In this document: one piece after another, positions 7,302 to 15,963 of the stretch | How the letters are laid out: each line of letters opens with the position of its first letter | Position numbering within the stretch: position 1 is the first letter of the stretch | Source: Sutterella sp. | GTDB taxonomy: Bacteria > Pseudomonadota > Gammaproteobacteria > Burkholderiales > Burkholderiaceae_F | Assembly (NCBI GenBank): GCA_020025965.1 | Contig: JAHHRG010000035.1 | Location: 1 to 20,191, forward strand | Length of the DNA stretch: 20,191 nt | Direction: 5' to 3' | The notes under the pieces: generated by a model | What the model saw: only the letters and a program-made list of their open reading frames with translations | Database searches by the model: none | What the model was told of the DNA's origin: nothing | Made by a program: the position numbers and the translations under genes

Positions 7302-8645
7302 TCAGTTTTCCGTTGTCACGCGATCATGATCGTGACGGGGCTGTTCGCCAATGAGATGCAGGCTGTCGAATTCCTTCTGATTGTGACGATGTTTCAGAAT
7401 GACAAGGAACATCGAAACGGAAACGAAGAGCCCGAACACGAGCATCGTCGCCGGCACCGACAGATCGAATTTAATAAGGAGCGAATAGACGCCCAACATC
7501 GTCAGGATCGACAGATTTTCGTTGAAATTCTGAACGGCGATCGAGCGACCGGCACTCATCAGCACGTGACCGCGATGCTGTAGGAGCGCATTCATCGGCA
7601 CCACGAAAAAGCCCGCGCAGATACCGACCAAGACCATAATCAAGCCAGCGAAAATCACGGCCCAAGAGAGAACGTGACCGAAGAACGGAACGCCGCCCGC
7701 CGGTGCCATATCGGCCGTGAAATAAGAAACGCTTACGACGAGAACACCCATGATGATGCCCATCGGGAGAACGTTGAGAGACTTCTTCAAAGGAATTCGA
7801 GCAGCCGCCAGGAAGGCGCCGATAGCAATACCGAGACTGACAACGGCCTGCATCACGGCCCCTTCGGACAAATCCATACCGAGTGCGTGTTCACACCATT
7901 TCAAAACGAGGAACTGCAGTACAGCACCCGCGCCCCAGAAAAGCGTTGTGACCGAGAGAGAAATCTGACCCAAGCGGTCCGTCCAAAGCAGACGGCAGCT
8001 TTCGTAGAAGGATTTGATCGAAGACACCGGTTCGAAGCGTTGCGGCGGATAACGCACCCCCGTGTCGGGAATGGCGAGGTTCACCAAAGCGGCCGCCACA
8101 TAAACGAAACCGATCACGAAAATTGCGGATTCGGCAAAAGTCGTCAGCCCCACGGCAGAGAGATGGCAAGCGTCGAGAATCGGCTGAGCAATATCGGGTT
8201 TGATCAGAACGCCGCCCAAGACGACGCCGAGAATGATAGAGCCGACGGTGAGACCTTCGATCCATCCGTTGGCAATCACGAGTTTTTTAGCGGGAAGAAG
8301 TTCGGTGAGGATCCCGTACTTGGCGGGTGAATAGGCGGCGGCACCGACACCTACGACGGCGTAGGCCAAGAGCGGATGGCTTCCGAAAAGCATCATCAAG
8401 CAGCCGACTGCTTTGATCGTGTTCGTGAGGAACATGACACGGCCCTTAGGCATCGAATCGGCAAAGAGTCCCACCCAAGCGGCCAAGCAAACATAACTCA
8501 CGACAAAAAAGAGTTTCAGCAAAGGAGTCATCCAGTCCGGCGCCTGAATACTCGCCAGAAGGGCAATGGCCGCGATCAAAAGCGCATTATCCGCCAGAGA
8601 CGACAGGAATTGTGCGCACATGATGGTGTAAAAACCGCGATTCAT
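7302..8645 (-). CDS. lplT: lysophospholipid transporter LplT
   Basis: LplT is an inner-membrane major-facilitator flippase that moves lysophospholipids inward for reacylation. The 447-aa protein starts FYTIMCAQFLSSLADNALL and carries GVGAAAYSPAKYGILTELLP, both close to E. coli LplT, with about 12 hydrophobic segments. It is some 50 residues longer than the E. coli protein, mainly from the loop after the GGVLIKPD segment and a polar, His-containing C-terminal tail. The start ATG 8645 has AAGGA about eight bases upstream. In E. coli lplT is followed by aas, the acyltransferase partner; here a terminator and the convergent ade follow, so the partner must be elsewhere. Confidence 0.95.
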   Translation of the reverse strand: MNRGFYTIMCAQFLSSLADNALLIAAIALLASIQAPDWMTPLLKLFFVVSYVCLAAWVGLFADSMPKGRVMFLTNTIKAVGCLMMLFGSHPLLAYAVVGVGAAAYSPAKYGILTELLPAKKLVIANGWIEGLTVGSIILGVVLGGVLIKPDIAQPILDACHLSAVGLTTFAESAIFVIGFVYVAAALVNLAIPDTGVRYPPQRFEPVSSIKSFYESCRLLWTDRLGQISLSVTTLFWGAGAVLQFLVLKWCEHALGMDLSEGAVMQAVVSLGIAIGAFLAAARIPLKKSLNVLPMGIIMGVLVVSVSYFTADMAPAGGVPFFGHVLSWAVIFAGLIMVLVGICAGFFVVPMNALLQHRGHVLMSAGRSIAVQNFNENLSILTMLGVYSLLIKFDLSVPATMLVFGLFVSVSMFLVILKHRHNQKEFDSLHLIGEQPRHDHDRVTTEN

Positions 8646-8692
8646 CCAGAAGGTCCTTTAGCTGTTTCTTTTGGTTAAGTCTCAATTTGTGA

Positions 8693-8701
8693 ATTTTAAC
8701 A
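8693..8701 (-). promoter_or_regulatory. possible lplT promoter, extended -10
   Basis: Read leftward, TGTTAAAAT (8701-8693) is an extended -10 element about 48 bases before the lplT start. No clear -35 is seen. Confidence 0.35.
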
Positions 8702-8799
8702 AGATATTCAGATGATTCCGACGTTGTTTTTACCTATCTTGATAAATTTTCAAGCAATCTTCCGCATTCCATATTCCAACATTCGGTTTTTTAGGAATT

Positions 8800-8828
8800 T
8801 TTTCAGCCGTCGGAATATTTGCTATGCT
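8800..8828 (+). promoter_or_regulatory. promoter of the Tat flavoprotein gene
   Basis: TTTTCA (8800-8805) and TATGCT (8823-8828) are 17 bases apart, and TGC before the latter makes it an extended -10. The expected leader is about 60 bases and contains the perfect 10-bp palindrome GAGATATCTC (8861-8870), a possible operator. Confidence 0.45.
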
Positions 8829-8895
8829 TCTCCCTCTTAGGAATGAAATTTTCCTTGTCTGAGATATCTCGGCTACGTTTTCTTCTACCCGCCCA

Positions 8896-10386
8896 ATGTT
8901 CAAGTCCCAATCTTCGGTCTTCGCGACTTCCGCTTCGTCTTCCCGACGCCGTCTTCTGACGGGTGCCGCCGCTCTCGGCGCCCTTACATTGGTACCGCTC
9001 TCGGCTTTGGCCGACACGGTGGACACCGTCAGTTGCGACGTGGTTGTCATCGGTGCGGGCGGTGCCGGTCTCTCGGCAGCGCTTGCCGCCGCAGAGCAGA
9101 ATGCCCGCGTGCTAGTGCTGGAGAAAATGCCGATGTTGGGCGGCAATACCTTCTTGGCCGCAGGCTATATGCTCTCCGCCAAGGGAGATACACCGGAAGA
9201 AACGCTCGCCAATACGGAAACCATTGTTGACGACATTCTCTCCGAAGGACGCGGCCGTGCCAACGAACGCATGGTGCGAGAGGTGGTGAAATATTCCACG
9301 CCGATGATGAATTGGCTTATCGACAACGGGGCCAATCTCGAGCGCTACAACATCACCGATATTAACCGCGGCCATCAGTTCCGTCCGAGCGGCCACACTT
9401 TGGTTGGAGAGGAACTGACGGAAACACTCCTGCACGGCCTTGAAAACAAGCAAGTCCTGATTAAGACTCTCTCGAACGTCCGTGAAATTCTGGTGAACAA
9501 CAAGGGGCACATTACCGGCGTTCGCGTTACGCGTCCCGACGGCAGCACCTGGCAGGTTCTAGCTTCGAGCGTCATCCTCGCGACAGGCGGCTTTTCCGCT
9601 AACGAAACGATGGTCGCCCAGTATGCGCCCGCTTACGCCAACTACATGACCACCAATTCGCCGGGCGCGACAGGCGACGGCATTCAGATGGCCCGCGCCT
9701 TGGGAGCCGATACGGCCGATATGGAATTCATGCTTGTTCATCCGACTACGCTACCGTTCTTCGGTCTTGTTCTTCCCTGGAGTGCACGTGCCAACGGAGC
9801 CATTCTCGTCACCGACCAGGGACGTCGTTTTGTGAACGAACTCTCCCGACAGGTGGCAAAAGACATGGATGCGAAAAGTGAAGGGGCCGCCTGGCTCATT
9901 TTCGACCAAGCCTGTGTCGACAAGGTAAAAACTCTTCAGAACTATGCAAACGCCGGCTATCTCTACAAGGCTCACACCGTGGAAGAATTGAGTCGTATTC
10001 TTCGTGTGCCTTTTGACAACCTCTCGATGACGCTCAAACGGTATGCAGAATTCTGCAAAACGGGGATCGATCGCGACTTCCATCGTCCGAGTCTCGTCAA
10101 CGATCTGTCGCATCTGCCCTTTTATGCCGTCCGCGTCCAGCCCGGACTCCATTGCACGTTGGGCGGCCTCGTCATTGACGAAAAATGCCGTGTGCAACGT
10201 CAGGGCGCACCGATTGCCGGTCTTTTCGCCGCAGGCGAAACGACGGGCGGCATTTTTGGAAAAAGCCGTCCGGAAGGGACCGGCTTAATGCTCGCACTCG
10301 TTTCCGGACGTATGGCGGGCGAACAGGCTGCAAAATTCGCGCTGGAAAATCCTCTTCCCGGTAATCAGCACAATCGTCTTCCCTGA
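8896..10386 (+). CDS. Tat-exported FAD-dependent fumarate reductase-like flavoprotein
   Basis: This 496-aa protein belongs to the flavocytochrome c / fumarate reductase flavoprotein family. A twin-arginine signal is at residues 16-21 (SRRRLL) before a hydrophobic stretch, with likely cleavage after LSALA (39). The FAD-binding GAGGAG follows at 53-58. Positions matching the Shewanella fumarate reductase active site are present: His282 (HPT), Arg318 (NELSR, one residue shifted), His419 (LHCTLGG) and Arg458 (KSRPEG). There is no heme domain and no cytochrome gene beside it, so electrons must come from a separately encoded partner. It probably reduces an enoate-type substrate in the periplasm as an anaerobic electron sink; the substrate cannot be told. 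ATG 8896 has no good ribosome binding site. The gene is monocistronic. Confidence 0.88.
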   Translation: MFKSQSSVFATSASSSRRRLLTGAAALGALTLVPLSALADTVDTVSCDVVVIGAGGAGLSAALAAAEQNARVLVLEKMPMLGGNTFLAAGYMLSAKGDTPEETLANTETIVDDILSEGRGRANERMVREVVKYSTPMMNWLIDNGANLERYNITDINRGHQFRPSGHTLVGEELTETLLHGLENKQVLIKTLSNVREILVNNKGHITGVRVTRPDGSTWQVLASSVILATGGFSANETMVAQYAPAYANYMTTNSPGATGDGIQMARALGADTADMEFMLVHPTTLPFFGLVLPWSARANGAILVTDQGRRFVNELSRQVAKDMDAKSEGAAWLIFDQACVDKVKTLQNYANAGYLYKAHTVEELSRILRVPFDNLSMTLKRYAEFCKTGIDRDFHRPSLVNDLSHLPFYAVRVQPGLHCTLGGLVIDEKCRVQRQGAPIAGLFAAGETTGGIFGKSRPEGTGLMLALVSGRMAGEQAAKFALENPLPGNQHNRLP

Positions 10387-10409
10387 CGATTGTCCGTCAC
10401 GTCACACTT

Positions 10410-10439
10410 GGAGTCGGCCTAAAAACCGACTCCTTTTTT
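10410..10439 (+). terminator. terminator of the flavoprotein gene
   Basis: A perfect 8-bp stem, GGAGTCGG (10410-10417) with CCGACTCC (10426-10433), is followed by six T. It lies 24 bases past the stop codon. Confidence 0.9.
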
Positions 10440-10464
10440 ATTTACGGGTTAGGATTGAGAATCC

Positions 10465-10487
10465 GGCGAAGACAATCAGTCTTCGCC
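10465..10487 (+). promoter_or_regulatory. hairpin in the sbcD leader
   Basis: A perfect 9-bp stem, GGCGAAGAC (10465-10473) with GTCTTCGCC (10479-10487), has a 5-base loop. No T run follows on either strand, so it is not an intrinsic terminator. It ends 23 bases before the sbcD start codon and could stabilise or control the sbcDC mRNA. No clear sbcD promoter was recognised in the short gap. Confidence 0.4.
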
Positions 10488-10510
10488 ACGACTGCGAAAA
10501 AAGGATTCTC

Positions 10511-11797
10511 ATGCGTCGCTTGCGTATTCTTCATACGGCCGACTGGCATCTTGGGAAAAACTTCGGCAACTTTGACAGAACCGAAGACTTCCGACTCTTT
10601 CTGAACGACTTTCTGGGGCTGATTGTCGAACGCCGCCCCGACGTTCTCCTGATTGCCGGCGATATCTTTGATACGTCCATGCCCTCCTCGGCCGCTCAGG
10701 CTCTCTGGTACGACTTTATCGGACAGCTTGCCAAAACGGACGTGGCTTTAACCGTTGTCACGGCCGGGAACCACGACTCGCAACGCTTTTTGGAAGCTCC
10801 GAGTCCGCTTCTCAAAGCCATGCACTGCGTGATCGCAGGCGATACACCAGAAGACGAAGCCATTGTCTTCGAAAAAGACGGGGTGCCCGCTCTCGGCATT
10901 GCCGCCGTGCCCTATTTGCGAGAAGGCGATATCCGCTCGGGTAGTCTTGACTACACGGATGAAGACCGCGCATCGCTCTTTGAAAAAGGCGTTTTGAATC
11001 GCTATCAGACGGTACGTCGACTCATTGACGAAAAGGCTCACGGAGCCGACATTCCTATGATTGCCATGGGCCACCTTTTTGTAACCGGTTCCAAGATGAA
11101 ACCCGACGGCAGCGGCACGGAACGTGAAAAACGCGAATCGGTTCACGTCGGCACGCTTCGCAATGTGACGGTCGATGCCTTCGGGCACGACTGGGACTAC
11201 ATCGCTTTGGGCCACATTCACAATTCGCAGGAAGTGAAAAATACCGAACCGATGTACTACAGCGGCTCGCCCTTGGCCCTCTCATTCGGCCATCGTTTGT
11301 ACGAACACATCGTCATTGAAATCAATATCGACGAGGATAAAAAGCTTGAGATCGTGAAACACCCTGTCAAGCAACCCCGGCGATTCGTGAGTCTCTCGGG
11401 AACTTTCGACGAATTAATGGAAGGTATTCGGAAAGCAGGCGCTGCGAATGACGAACGCGAACCCTTGATCGAAGCAAAACTGACAAGTAACGAAGTCGTC
11501 GACAACCTCGTTTCGCGTCTTCAAGAAGCAGGGGAAAAGGCCGGCGTACGCGTCATGATCGTCAGAAACGAAGCCGTGGTCAAACGCCTCCTGCAAAACG
11601 AACAAGTAGGGTTCGATCTCACGCAGATCACCCCTTCGGAAGTCTTCAAAACCGTGCTTCGCGATCGGTTTGAGACAGACGAGCTCGTCAATGCCCATTG
11701 GGAAGAATTCGGCCCGATGTTTGCCGAAATCGAAGAAGAAGTACGCCGCGAAACTCATCCCGTCAGCGATGCTGTTGACGCGCTCAAGAAGGACTAA
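10511..11797 (+). CDS. sbcD: exonuclease subunit SbcD
   Basis: SbcD is the Mn-dependent nuclease of the SbcCD (Mre11-Rad50 type) complex, which cuts hairpins and protein-blocked DNA ends. The 428-aa protein carries the phosphodiesterase motifs in order: DWHLGK with Asp11 and His13, AGDIFD (Asp51), GNHDS (Asn87-His88), MGHLF and LGHIHN. The C-terminal capping and SbcC-binding part follows. ATG 10511 has AGGA five bases upstream. The stop is five bases before sbcC, so the two are co-transcribed and probably translationally coupled. Confidence 0.96.
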   Translation: MRRLRILHTADWHLGKNFGNFDRTEDFRLFLNDFLGLIVERRPDVLLIAGDIFDTSMPSSAAQALWYDFIGQLAKTDVALTVVTAGNHDSQRFLEAPSPLLKAMHCVIAGDTPEDEAIVFEKDGVPALGIAAVPYLREGDIRSGSLDYTDEDRASLFEKGVLNRYQTVRRLIDEKAHGADIPMIAMGHLFVTGSKMKPDGSGTEREKRESVHVGTLRNVTVDAFGHDWDYIALGHIHNSQEVKNTEPMYYSGSPLALSFGHRLYEHIVIEINIDEDKKLEIVKHPVKQPRRFVSLSGTFDELMEGIRKAGAANDEREPLIEAKLTSNEVVDNLVSRLQEAGEKAGVRVMIVRNEAVVKRLLQNEQVGFDLTQITPSEVFKTVLRDRFETDELVNAHWEEFGPMFAEIEEEVRRETHPVSDAVDALKKD

Positions 11798-11802
11798 TCA
11801 TC

Positions 11803-14800
11803 ATGCGACTTCTCACTCTTGATTTTCTCAATGTGAATTCCTTGGGCGGCCACTGGCATATCGACTTTACGGTAGCCGATTACCGCACCTCGCCGCTCTT
11901 TGCCATCACCGGCAGTACCGGCTCGGGAAAAAGTTCGATTTTGGATGCCGTCTCGCTCGCGCTTTACGGTGAAACGCCGCGTGTCAAAAATGCGGGCGAA
12001 AAGAAAACGGACGCAAAAACAGACCTGTCGGCTAAAGACCGATATGACGAAAGCTGCCCGATGCTCACCAAAGGGACGAAGGAAATCCGTGCCAGCGTGC
12101 GCTTTGAAGCAAGCGACCGTCTATTCGGTTCCACCTGGCGCCGTTATGTGAAACGCACGGGAAAACTCTCGGAAGCACAGGTCGAATTAATCGAATATGC
12201 GTCTGAGACAGACACCGAAGGTCGCGTTTTAACGACGAAAGCGAAGGAATGGAGCGACCTCATCGTGCAAGTCACGAAGATGAACTTCAAGACTTTCACA
12301 CGTTCGGTACTTCTCGCTCAAGGGGCCTTTTCCAACTTTCTCCGAGCCTCGGAGAACGATCGTGCTCAGATCTTGGAAGACATTACGGGAACCGACATTT
12401 ATTCCGAAATCGGCCGTCGCGTTTATGATCGTTGGAAAACCGAAAACCAAAAGACGGCCGATATGAAGACGCGGCTCGAAGCCTCGGCACCGTTACCGTC
12501 GGAAGAACGCGCGACACTGGAAAAAGAGACGGCCGACATCCAAACGGCCCATACGAGCGCGAAAAAGACGCTCGACACGCTCATGGCCGCCCTCAACTGG
12601 CGTCGCGAGACCGATGCCGCAGAAGCGACCGTTACTGAGAAAATTGAAGCTCTCACAGGTGCTGAGAACGAGCTCAAAGCCTATGAGGCCGAATCTCGAC
12701 GAGCAGTCAAAGCTCGTGCTGCTCTCGCTCCCATTCGACTCTATCAAGAAGGCAAACGATTAGAGCACGACATAGAAGACCTTGATCGGCAACGCAATGA
12801 GATTGCCGTTCGCTTAGGGACGCTCGAAGCCCATCGCGAAGCTCGAACCGCCGCTCTCGAGCAAACGTCGGTCGCTTTGACCGACGCTCAGAAAGCCGTT
12901 GACGACTTTGCTATCCCTTATCGCGAAATGATTGAAGCCGATACGGCCGTCACGGGTCTTATCGCGCAGAAAAATCGTCAGGCGCAAGCCTTGATTCGGG
13001 CACAAGCGAAACGGAAAGAAACCGAATCAGCAGCTCAAACGGCATTGGCCGCCGAAAAACTCGCTCTCCGTCAGGTTGAAGCTGACAAAGCAGAATTCGA
13101 TGCCAATCGCGTTGACGATCTCATTGAGCCGCAGTTGAACGGATTGACGGCCGCCGTAGCCATCCTCACAGAAAAGAAGCGAGCGCTTACTGATATTCAT
13201 CGCCGCGTGACGGAAGCCGAAGAAAAAGTCGGTCGTCTTGAAAAGACTTTGAACGACGCCCTCGCAAAAGCACAGGCCGATACCGATACTGCGCAAAGTC
13301 TCCGAGCGACTCAGGCGGAAGTCCTTCGCCGATATGAAACGGCTAAAGGGTCGGATACACCTGAAACGGCTTTTGAAGCCGTAGCCGATTTGACGGCCCG
13401 CATGGTTGCGGCCGGCGAAGCGCAGCGCCTGTTGGAAGATCGCGCGCACTTTGCCGCGGGTCTCACCGAATTGAAAACCGTCGTCGAACGCAACGAGAAA
13501 CTCAACACTTTCTTAGAGTCGACGCTCACACGCTTTGATACGCATCTCGGCGATCTCGACACCCGGGAGCCGGGACTCATCGCTCAGTTGGCTTCGGGAC
13601 TTGATGCCTATGTGGCGCGGCTCACCGCCGAACGTCACGCAATTATCGAACACACAGCCGAAGTAGACGTCCTCAGAACCGCCGCCGATCGTGCAGAGCG
13701 TCTTGCTCGCGATGCCGAACGAACCGCACAGGAATCCGAGAGCGCCCGTCTCAAAGCCGATACTGCGTTGACTCATGAAAAGGAATCGCTCACTTCGCTT
13801 CGTAACACGCTCAAGTTAACCGAAGAAGCGTTCGACGATGCCCGTAACGCTTTTGAAACCGCTCTCTCTCCTCTTCCTGAGACGCTTCGCGAAGGCGACC
13901 CCGAGACCGTGCTCGTCACTTTGAATGAGAGAGCCCGCGTCCGTCGAACCTTCTTGGACGGCATGCAGAAAAATCGAGACGCTCTCCATGCCGCTCAAGA
14001 AAAGGCAGCCGTCTTGCGTCGAGATACGGACAACGCCCGTGAAACGGTCACGAACGCCCAAACCGAAGTAACGGAAACTGACGCACGCCTGACAGAGCGT
14101 CTTACCGATCGTCGCAACCGGTTCGGCGACACTGATCCGAACCGTGAAAAGGCTCGCTTGACTGAGGTGCTTAACTCAGCTCAAAAGGCTGCTCGTGCAG
14201 CCGAAGAGAATGATCGTCAAGCCCGTGAAGAAACGAATCGTCTCACTATGCTCGACGATTCTCTCAAGAAACAGCGAGCAAAAAATACCGAGCTGTTGTC
14301 GACGAAGACTGCCGAGCGCGATCAACTGATGGTGAAAGAACACTTCGCCGATATCGATGCGCTCCTTTCGGCCGAACTGACGACGACCGAAATTGAGACA
14401 ATCGAACGTGAAGCCAAGCGCCGTGCCGACAAGGCGGCCCTTTTGTCCGGTCAAATGACGCAGGCCAAAGAAACCTACGACAAGCTCGAAGCGATGAAGC
14501 TTTCCGATGAAAACGCGGCAACGCTTGCAACCAAAGTTTCGGAAGCCGAAGGCATCTTCCTTCAATTGACGCAAAAAGGCGCTCAACTTGCAGAAAAACT
14601 CGAGACAGACAACCGTAAGCGTGAAGCGAATGCGACGGCCCTAAAAGCCATCGAAGCCCAGACAGCCATTGCCGGTCAGTGGGATCGACTGCGAGAATTG
14701 ATCGGCAGCAGCACCGGTCAAGTCTTCCGCGCAGCTGCTCAAAAGATCACCTTCCGCATTCTCCTTCAGTACGCCAATGAAGCGATGAGCACGATGACGG

Positions 14801-15204
14801 GCCGCTATTGGCTCCATGCTGCGGGTGAAGGCGGCTTATCGGTTGATGTCATCGACAATGACATGGGCGGGCAGATCCGTACCTCGAAAAACCTCTCTGG
14901 CGGAGAAAGCTTCATGGTCAGTCTCGCCTTAGCCCTGGGGCTCTCCCGTATGGGTGGCAAGAACCTCAGAGTCGATACGCTCTTTTTGGACGAAGGTTTC
15001 GGGACTCTTGACGACACGACGCTCAACAATGCGCTTTACGCTCTCGAAAACCTGCAAGCTTCCAGTGGCAAGCTGATCGGGATCATCTCTCACGTTAAAA
15101 GCGTGAAGGATCGGATCCAAAATCACATTACCGTTACTCAGCGCGCGGGCTCTGGATTGAGCACCTTACGAGGTCCAGGCGTTACGCGTCTCACTGACGC
15201 TTAA
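11803..15204 (+). CDS. sbcC: exonuclease subunit SbcC without zinc hook
   Basis: SbcC is the SMC-like ATPase partner of SbcD. The 1133-aa protein has Walker A GSTGSGKSS (37-45), the typical FSNFLRASENDRAQILEDIT segment, a long charged coiled coil (about 210-980), the signature LSGGES (1031-1036), Walker B LFLDEG (1060-1065) and the H-loop IISH. It is somewhat longer than E. coli SbcC (1048 aa). The only cysteine in the whole protein is Cys85 near the N-terminus, so the CPxC zinc hook normally found at the coiled-coil apex is absent. The ribosome binding site AAGGA lies in the last codons of sbcD, eight bases before ATG 11803. The frame is intact and both ATPase halves are complete, so it should be functional. 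Confidence 0.95.
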   Translation: MRLLTLDFLNVNSLGGHWHIDFTVADYRTSPLFAITGSTGSGKSSILDAVSLALYGETPRVKNAGEKKTDAKTDLSAKDRYDESCPMLTKGTKEIRASVRFEASDRLFGSTWRRYVKRTGKLSEAQVELIEYASETDTEGRVLTTKAKEWSDLIVQVTKMNFKTFTRSVLLAQGAFSNFLRASENDRAQILEDITGTDIYSEIGRRVYDRWKTENQKTADMKTRLEASAPLPSEERATLEKETADIQTAHTSAKKTLDTLMAALNWRRETDAAEATVTEKIEALTGAENELKAYEAESRRAVKARAALAPIRLYQEGKRLEHDIEDLDRQRNEIAVRLGTLEAHREARTAALEQTSVALTDAQKAVDDFAIPYREMIEADTAVTGLIAQKNRQAQALIRAQAKRKETESAAQTALAAEKLALRQVEADKAEFDANRVDDLIEPQLNGLTAAVAILTEKKRALTDIHRRVTEAEEKVGRLEKTLNDALAKAQADTDTAQSLRATQAEVLRRYETAKGSDTPETAFEAVADLTARMVAAGEAQRLLEDRAHFAAGLTELKTVVERNEKLNTFLESTLTRFDTHLGDLDTREPGLIAQLASGLDAYVARLTAERHAIIEHTAEVDVLRTAADRAERLARDAERTAQESESARLKADTALTHEKESLTSLRNTLKLTEEAFDDARNAFETALSPLPETLREGDPETVLVTLNERARVRRTFLDGMQKNRDALHAAQEKAAVLRRDTDNARETVTNAQTEVTETDARLTERLTDRRNRFGDTDPNREKARLTEVLNSAQKAARAAEENDRQAREETNRLTMLDDSLKKQRAKNTELLSTKTAERDQLMVKEHFADIDALLSAELTTTEIETIEREAKRRADKAALLSGQMTQAKETYDKLEAMKLSDENAATLATKVSEAEGIFLQLTQKGAQLAEKLETDNRKREANATALKAIEAQTAIAGQWDRLRELIGSSTGQVFRAAAQKITFRILLQYANEAMSTMTGRYWLHAAGEGGLSVDVIDNDMGGQIRTSKNLSGGESFMVSLALALGLSRMGGKNLRVDTLFLDEGFGTLDDTTLNNALYALENLQASSGKLIGIISHVKSVKDRIQNHITVTQRAGSGLSTLRGPGVTRLTDA

Positions 15205-15224
15205 CTTTTCTGCGCACCAATAAA

Positions 15225-15257
15225 AAGGCGTTCGACCGTTGACCGGTTGAACGCCTT
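15225..15257. terminator. bidirectional terminator between sbcC and the HAD gene
   Basis: A 14-bp stem (AAGGCGTTCGACCG with CGGTTGAACGCCTT, one G-T pair) has a 5-base loop. On the - strand it runs into TTTTT (complement of 15222-15226) and on the + strand into CTTTGTTG. It serves the convergent sbcDC and rluC-HAD units; the - direction has the better T run. Confidence 0.8.
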
Positions 15258-15291
15258 CTTTGTTGTCGGCTTCGGTAATTTCAGTGCAGGT

Positions 15292-15963
15292 CTACTTTTT
15301 CAGCAGTTCTTCGACGCCGAGCACTTTCACGAGTTCCTCCACATTGTGACAGAGGAAAGTAGGCTCAGCAGCCTCAAGATCGGCGATCGGTGAGGCACCG
15401 TAAGTCATCGCCACGACATCGCAACCATAGCGGTGAGCCATATGAACGTCGTGCGTCGTATCGCCGATCATCACCGTTCGTTCTGCGGGGATTCCGAGTT
15501 CGATTTCAATCTTTTCGAGCATCTCGGCATTGGGTTTCGGGAGGCATTCGGACGCGGTCTGCGTCGTGTCGAATTCGGATTCGAGCCCCGTCAACGCAAA
15601 AACGCGCTTCAGGCCTTCACGACTTTTACCCGTTGCGATGGCACGTTTCACGCCCAAAGTCTTCAACCCCAAAATCAATTCGCGCATGCCGGGGAAGAGC
15701 ACCACGTCTTTTTCGTGCGGAACGTACCACTTCCAATAGACCTCACGGAATCGTTCGTAGTCTTCCGCCGGGCAGGCCGGGACGATTTTCGAAATAGCAC
15801 TAGGCCAATCTAGGCCGATGACGGCACGGACTTCGGTTTCCGAAGGCACCGGATAACCCATTTCGCGAGCGGCATGCTGAAAACCCGCGGCAATCGTCGC
15901 CGTCGTGTCCATCACGGTACCGTCCCAGTCAAAAACGACGAGATCGTATTTGCATTTGGTCAT
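15292..15963 (-). CDS. HAD-family hydrolase, phosphoglycolate phosphatase-like
   Basis: This 223-aa cytoplasmic protein has all HAD phosphatase motifs: I DWDGTVMDT (nucleophile Asp12, acid Asp14), II ATGKSR (Thr111), III Lys143 in LPKPN and IV MIGDTTHDV (Asp168, Asp172). A helical cap (about 20-80) follows motif I, as in the Gph/PMGP group. Its ATG follows the rluC TAA with no intervening base, so it is translationally coupled to rluC. Such a phosphatase often follows rluC in proteobacteria. The substrate is unproven; phosphoglycolate, a nucleotide or another small phosphate ester are all possible. Confidence 0.9.
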   Translation of the reverse strand: MTKCKYDLVVFDWDGTVMDTTATIAAGFQHAAREMGYPVPSETEVRAVIGLDWPSAISKIVPACPAEDYERFREVYWKWYVPHEKDVVLFPGMRELILGLKTLGVKRAIATGKSREGLKRVFALTGLESEFDTTQTASECLPKPNAEMLEKIEIELGIPAERTVMIGDTTHDVHMAHRYGCDVVAMTYGASPIADLEAAEPTFLCHNVEELVKVLGVEELLKK

